Assembly: GCA_951804985.1 (NCBI GenBank)
Contig: OX638136.1
Location: 1,911,152 to 1,975,151 of the forward strand
Origin: Dryomyza anilis
Taxonomy: Eukaryota; Arthropoda; Insecta; Diptera; Dryomyzidae
DNA: 64,000 bases
Reading direction: 5' to 3'
A program made the position numbers and the translations under genes. A model generated the notes under the pieces. It made no database searches, was not told where the DNA came from, and saw only the letters and a program-made list of their open reading frames with translations. Below are positions 58,624 through 64,000 of the stretch, one piece after another; the first letter of the stretch is position 1, and each line of letters begins with the position of its first letter.

Positions 58624-59026
58624 TTATTTATTTTCATCTATAATATTTATACTATTGAATTCAAAAACCGCCATATTATATTTGGCTTTATCTCTTCCTT
58701 TAAAAATAACACTATTAATGCCATTATCCTTTAATTTTTTATATGGGTTTTTTGTTTGAAAAACCTCTCCAATTCCTTTTGGTAAAAATATCCACAGAGG
58801 AGAGCTATCTTCGTCCATTAGTGTCCATACCATTTTATCAACATATTGGGTTTCCTTCAATTTACATCCTGTAATATTATACTCAAATCCAATTTTGAGA
58901 TCATCTATCTTTGTATATCCCTGCCCAATCTGACAGTTGTTTAATTGGTGAAGTAAAGCCTAAAGAAATTTTAATAACTATTAAAAACTATATTAATAAT
59001 AAAGCACAAAATGTTTTTCTTACCAT
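58624..59026 (-). CDS. Polinton small protein with an intron right after the start codon
   Basis: The ATG at 59,026-59,024 is followed at once by an intron, 59,023-58,960 (GTAAGAAA...TTTCTTTAG, 64 bp). Exon 2 runs 58,959-58,624 in frame to TAA, for a 112-residue product. It reads LKIGFEYNITGCKLKETQYVDKMVWTL...LWIFLPKGIGEVFQ. The strand pattern (LxxGxxYxI...YGxxxxxxL...IxLP) recurs in small insect and Polinton proteins and suggests an OB-fold, possibly single-strand DNA binding (inference). The gene is intact and converges with the protease gene. Confidence 0.6.
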
Positions 59027-59325
59027 GATTGTTTCCAATTGATTCTTTTTTTAGACTAACTAAATTTTACAAACTGAAGGTGTTATATATACGAATTAAA
59101 ACTGTTTTGAAACATTATGTGAAAGAGACAAAAAAACAAGCATTGAAACATTAAATAATGTATGTTAAAAGAGATGCACATATTTTGAAAGTAATAAAAA
59201 TCTTCTTTTAAAATATAATAAAGAATTTGTTTATTTTCTATTGGACGTATTTACATGAGTATGTACATGAGAAAAATAGACATAAAAATACATTTGATTG
59301 TTTTAATGTATATAAATATATATTT

Positions 59326-60418
59326 TTATATAACTAAATCTAAAAATATTTGGTCGTTGTCATACCAACCAAAGCTCTTTTTTTTATAATAATCCTCTTC
59401 CGCTCTTTTTACTATTTCTTCCAAACAAGCTTCCTCCAAATCTTCGGAGGTTAATTCAATATTAGACTTTATAACTGGTTCATTTGTCGTCTCGACAATA
59501 GAAAAAGTTCCGCTAGCAAAATTATAGGCTACATCTTGTGAATTCGAATCGCTATCGCTGTACTTCCATGCTCGTTCTGCTAATGCCGACTGTGAATACT
59601 CCTCATCATCCAGAATATTTTGAGCAGGCTCATATAGAGGTCGTTCTATTGAGGACGAAGTATTTTCCATATACTCCCTTCCAAATATCCTGAGCAGGTT
59701 GACAAACTTCAGAAAGGAATTGTTCTGGTAGGATAGTGCTGACTATTGGTGATGGTGTGCATTGGTGTGTAGTATGTAAATACTCCTGTGAATACTCCTC
59801 AGTGTCCAGAATATTTTGAGCAGGCTCATATATAGATCGTTCTATTGGAGTCGAAGTATTTTCAATTAACTCCCTATCGTTCCAAATATCCTGAGCAGGT
59901 TGATAATCTTCAGAAAGGAATTGTTCTGGTAGGATAGGGCTGACTATTGGTGATGGTGTGCATTGATGTGTTGATTCGATAGTTATAATACTATCATCGA
60001 TATCGATGACATCAGGATCCATTCGCATCGATGGTCTGTTTGAAGCACTTCTTCTCTTTTTGGGTTGGTTAGCAAGTGGAGCAGCATTTCTCTTATTTAT
60101 ATTAGATGATGATGGTTGGTTGCATCTAATTTCATCTTCATCATCAGAGATACTTATAATGCTTGAATTTTGTAGCCTGCTTGGTGCTGCTTGGTGACTT
60201 CTTGGTGCGGTTGCATGATGCATGCTTGGTGCAGCTTGTTGTCTGATAGATACTACTGCATGATGCATGCTTGGTGCTGCTTGGTGGCTGCTAGGTGCTG
60301 CTGCTGCCCTGCGAGCGTCATAGTCCCTGAATGCCAATTTCTCGCCATTGCATTCGGATTCATGCTTCGGTTTTAAAAAGATATTGAAGATTTCGTTACA
60401 CTTATTACACAGGAACAT
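59326..60418 (-). pseudogene. Polinton right-end gene sharing the polymerase N-terminal module
   Basis: From the ATG at 60,418, the first ~120 residues equal those of the polymerase gene (CNKCNEIF finger, AAPS-HH repeats, SIISISDDEDE), because both lie in the TIR. After 60,049 it diverges into an acidic protein. This has a second SIM-like DVIDIDDSIITI and tandem ~60-residue repeats (PSPIVSPILPEQFLSE...YEPAQNILDTEEYSQ). A frameshift near 59,672 is followed by an acidic tail (SDSDSNSQD, TSEDLEEACLEEIVKRAEEDYYKK). The function is unknown. It looks like a regulatory or host-interaction protein. Confidence 0.6.
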
Positions 60419-61439
60419 GTTTGTATTGTTTTTTTTTTGATTTTGATTTAAATTTAACAAATAAAAAAGTTGATAAACTATATTTTATTTTTTTAATTCG
60501 ATTTAAAAAATAATATTTTTTTAACACTTTATTTAAACTTTATATAAAATTTTACAAACAATTTACTCAATTCACACGTTACGCGGCGGAGCGATTTGTA
60601 ACTGATTCCAAAAGAAAGAAAATCTAATCGAACTCGGACATTTCAGAATTTCCAAGGATTATGTATTTTATCGAAAATGATCTCAACCCTAAATTAAAAA
60701 AAACAAAAACCATTCAATAACAATTTTATGACGGTTGCATTTACCTTTGTTCTATTGTAATAACTAAAAAAGGTCAATATAAAAAAGATCCCACACTGCG
60801 ACAGACACGTTCACATTAAATTGACAGTTCAGTTTCGGACATTTTATGACAGGTTTAAGGATCATGTTTGTTCTTGAAAACGATCAATAGAAAAATCAAT
60901 AGAAAACCTTTTTATTATCTTTTTTAATGACGTCATAAACTAGTAATTTTATGGCGGTTGCATTTACCTTTGTTCTAACTAAAAAAGGTCAATATAAAAA
61001 ACTATCCCATTTTTTTTTATTACGGTTGCATGAACCTTTGTTCTAACTAAAAATGGTTATATAAAAAAAAACGATCCCACCGTCTGATATAATTAAAAAG
61101 GTCAACATAAAAAATATCCCACAATCTTCAAATACCTGCGATACGTATACATGAATTTTTTTTCTCTGCATCTCTTGCAGACTCTCGCAAAAATACTGAT
61201 CACTCTCCGAGCATTTGCAGGCTCTCGCAAAAACACTGATCCCTCTCCGATCATTTGCAGACTCTCACAAAAACACTGATCCCTCTCAGAGTCTTTGCAG
61301 ACTCGCGCCAAAACACTGATCCCACCCAATGCTTATACCTGAACCTGAAGCATGTATTCTTCGATCGAAAACTGTATGATACTAGTCTATAAAACTGATC
61401 CCATACATTACATGATACCAACAACAGCAAAATAAAAAT
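60049..61439 (-). repeat. Polinton right terminal inverted repeat
   Basis: 1,391 bp complementary to 46,218-47,604 with few differences. It includes the shared first coding module and four copies of the 40-bp minisatellite (about 61,170-61,330). Confidence 0.9.
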
Positions 61440-61915
61440 ACCAACATGAATTCCAACTAGTAATCCCAAAATTATTCTAATAGGAATTCCAGCAAGTATA
61501 TAAAAAGAATTCCAACTAGTAATCCCAAAATTATTCTAATAGGAATTCCAGCAAGTATATAAAAATAATTCCAACTAGTAATCCCAAAATTATTCTAATA
61601 GGAATTCCAGCAAGTATATAAAAAGAATTCCAACTAGTAATCCCAAAATTATTCTAATAGGAATTCTAGCAAGTATTCTAATAAGTAGCTTGGCGCTCTT
61701 TTTGCCAAAGGGCCTATGACAGAAGAATCAGGGGTCCCCTATCTATACTACTGCCTGCGGCGCTCTTTTTTTGCCTGCGGCGCTCTATAGGTCTACAATT
61801 GGATTGGATATCACAGTTAGAAGCCCAGTAGAATCCCAGTGGATCCAATTGGATTCTAATTGGATCCAATTGGAAGTTGGGGCCAGATGCGAGGGGGTCC
61901 CCTATCTATACTACT
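61440..61915. repeat. 59-bp tandem repeat and GC-rich palindromic patch
   Basis: Four copies of a 59-bp unit (GAATTCCAACTAGTAATCCC...) start at 61,448, 61,507, 61,566 and 61,625. A GC-rich patch follows, with two TGCCTGCGGCGCTCT boxes (61,748, 61,773), interleaved GGATCCAATTGGA palindromes (61,840-61,875), and a direct repeat GGGTCCCCTATCTATACTACTG at about 61,732 and 61,894. It is unlike the flanking elements. Confidence 0.7.
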
Positions 61916-64000
61916 GTTGTGGTTGAAATGCATTTCCAGAGCCAGGATTATTATTAAAAATACTTATTACTTTGTATTGTTTACTATAACTTTATAAATA
62001 ATTTATATTTAACATCATTTTTACTTTCAGTATTCATCAGTTCCGTGTTGCTCTGTTGTTTTTATTGTTTATTCATCTAAGTCATTAAATGCTTTAATTT
62101 GTGCAACGATTTGTTTTCTTTTAAATTTTTTGCGATATTTATTGAAAATAATTCATTTAATTTTTATTGAGTATATCTTTAGTTATTGTTTATATTTATA
62201 GTTTTCATATTTTAATGTTTCTTCAAGTTTTTCATTACTTATTTCTAGTCTATTAAATTAATTATACAAAAAAAAAAAATATAATTGTGTTTTCTATCAA
62301 TTTAAAACATAAACTGCTCGATAGTTCTGTTACTCTCTATTTATGTATATAGGTTGGCAGGCTGCATTTTATACGTTTCTGCCACTGTTTCGAAAAGCAT
62401 TGTTATCATCATTTATGGATCTTTCATCTTGATTTTCTTAGCATTGTTAAATTTGATGTCTTCTATGTTGCTTTGTTTTTTTTTTTTTTTAGTCAAATTG
62501 AATCGTATTTTGTTGAGAGCAGATACTAAAATTGGTAGTTTTGTAATTTTATATTTCTGGATATTAATACGAATTTGTCTTCTTTAAATGTTTTAAGACC
62601 TCTTGTAGCGAAATTGTCATCTTCGGAAAACATTTTTAATTATACGTACATGTTGTTGTTTGGTGTTGTTTTTTATATTTCACTTGTTGTAAAAATATAT
62701 GAATATTTGAAGTTCTTAGTGTACAATTATGATAACTTTGTTGATGTGTCAAATTTCTTTTTCTATAAGGTTAGCATTAACAGCTGAATAAGTGTATATG
62801 GAATAGCTGCTTCAACTTATTTACAAAATATTAGCTTGTTCCTTGAGTGATAAAATTATTATCCTTTAATTATATGCACGTAAAGATGTAAAATGTTGTT
62901 GCTTCTTTATGGTAGAATAGTCACAACTCTGCTGATTTGTCGAACTTCCACATTCATGTTTATAGTGAGCTCCTTTCTTTTAATTAAACATGTTATTGAT
63001 GTACATTTGTTGTTGTCAGCGCCATGACTCTCACATGTTTCTTTATCATTCTTCTCTTGTACTTCATTACATAATATTACCATTTCAGACCTTTACCCAA
63101 CAAAATTAAACGATCTTCTTTGACAATTAAAATTTAAACTTAGTGTCTTCTGCGTCGAATTTTATTGTTTGGTGGACTGCTAGTTATTCTTCTTCTTCGT
63201 GCATGTTTTATTTCTTTCTTGTGGTTGAAATTCATTTCCAGAGCCAGGATTATTATTAAATATACTTATTACTTTGTATTGTTTACTATAACTTTATAAA
63301 TAATTTATATTTAACATCATTTTTACTTTCAGTATTCATAATCTTTGTTTATATTACCTTACATCATAGTATTAAAATTTTATATTTTAATTGTATATTT
63401 ATATCGAACATATTACTTATGCCACTGTGTACTTATTTTATTTTACTTTAAAATCTTTAATTTTTTTCTTAATATATAGAATTTCTTTTATTTATAATTT
63501 CATTAGCACATGAATCAATGCTAATTATTTTCAAAAATACTTATCTATTTATTCATGCACTAATTTATGAATTTAATCATAATTGCCAATTTTCAATAAT
63601 GGTAAGCACGCGCGATTTATGCATAACTACTTTTGTTCATTCAATAGGTACATATATATTTTCATTACCGTGTAATGATCACATTTAAAACGTTTGTTAA
63701 TTTTGTTAGATTGTGTATTGAATGTTTTCCTATCATTCAATTATTGTTCAAATTTTACGCTGCATTAACGTATCTCGTTTCATTTTCGGTACATTAGTGC
63801 ATTGTTCCTAGAATGCAAAACGCTGAATTGCATTTTATCGCTTATATCATTAGCTCCTCACTTCTATATGTGCTCCACTTTAGTGTGTGCTACGCTAACA
63901 CCTATCTGTACTTCAAGTGCAATGATCTTTCTGTTGCTGTTTCCATTGAAAATGATCTTGACAATGAAACTGAAGTACTGACTCAATTATAGTGACAATG
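61916..64000 (-). mobile_element. ERV-2-derived tandem array, right part
   Basis: Resumes block M (61,916-62,039). Block X (62,040-62,865), another M (62,866-63,341) and the post-pol spacer follow to the window end. The spacer lacks the MITE (empty site at 63,427) and shows the conserved motif at 63,511-63,565 and the GAAACGAGATACG box at about 63,761-63,782 (complements). The integrase copy expected next lies beyond the window. Confidence 0.75.

Larger units (their letters stand above)
46218..61439 (+). mobile_element. Polinton (Maverick), near full length
   Basis: A 15.2 kb self-synthesising virus-like transposon with 1.39 kb inverted termini. It has polymerase B, integrase, ATPase, minor and major capsid proteins, protease and accessory genes. 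Genes occur on both strands, as is usual. It interrupts block M of the ERV-2 array: ...CCTTTACCC stops at 46,217. The array resumes at 61,916 after ~115 bp of target has been lost and ~475 bp of other sequence gained. A clean 6-bp target duplication is not visible. Multiple lesions make it non-autonomous. Confidence 0.9.

Overview
The window reads as transposon-packed, AT-rich insect DNA, most likely from a higher fly (Diptera). No host gene is recognisable. The grounds are an Errantivirus-like endogenous retrovirus with an F-protein-like env, a BEL/Pao relic, an RTE-type LINE, tRNA-derived SINEs, DINE-1/HINE-like repeats with GTCT microsatellite cores and 3' hairpins, and a Polinton (Maverick) with fly-sized introns of about 60 bp. 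The species cannot be told from the sequence.

Layout. 1-8.5 kb: the end of a HINE-like repeat, a decayed BEL/Pao pol on the minus strand, a SINE, and a minus-strand Ty3/gypsy gag-pol relic lacking the RT and integrase cores. 8.5-31.6 kb: a segment (HINE plus a long-TIR DNA transposon) present twice in tandem. The first copy is split by a 14.7 kb endogenous retrovirus, here ERV-1 (10,021-24,755; 599-bp LTRs; 4-bp target duplication CGAG). The uninterrupted target survives in the second copy near 29,141. Inside ERV-1 a 2.5 kb block running from mid-integrase to mid-env is present three times, which creates two in-frame Env-integrase fusion frames. 32.6-34.8 kb: an internally deleted third retrovirus relic (ERV-3). 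35.7-39.0 kb: an RTE LINE with 12-bp target duplications and two in-frame stops. 39.0-46.2 and 61.9-64.0 kb: a minus-strand array derived from a relative of ERV-1 (ERV-2). It also repeats a block beginning at almost the same integrase codon as in ERV-1, and it carries an 853-bp MITE. 46.2-61.4 kb: a near full-length Polinton inserted in that array.

The Polinton has 1.39 kb terminal inverted repeats and the expected gene set: protein-primed family B DNA polymerase, chromodomain integrase, packaging ATPase, penton-like minor capsid protein, pVI-like protein, double jelly-roll major capsid protein and adenovirus-type cysteine protease. It also has several unassigned small genes. Polymerase, integrase, ATPase, major capsid and protease genes are broken by frameshifts, stops, deletions or a SINE. 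Several small genes are open. The TIRs encode the same zinc-finger/SIM-like N-terminal module at both ends, so two different inward-facing proteins share their first ~120 residues.

The nesting gives a relative chronology. HINE and long-TIR insertions came first, then the segmental duplication, then ERV-1 and two extra HINE insertions. The ERV-2 array predates the MITE and the Polinton, and the SINE came after the Polinton. Most elements are defective. The likely meaning is heterochromatin or a transposon-control (piRNA-cluster-like) locus, but that is inference.
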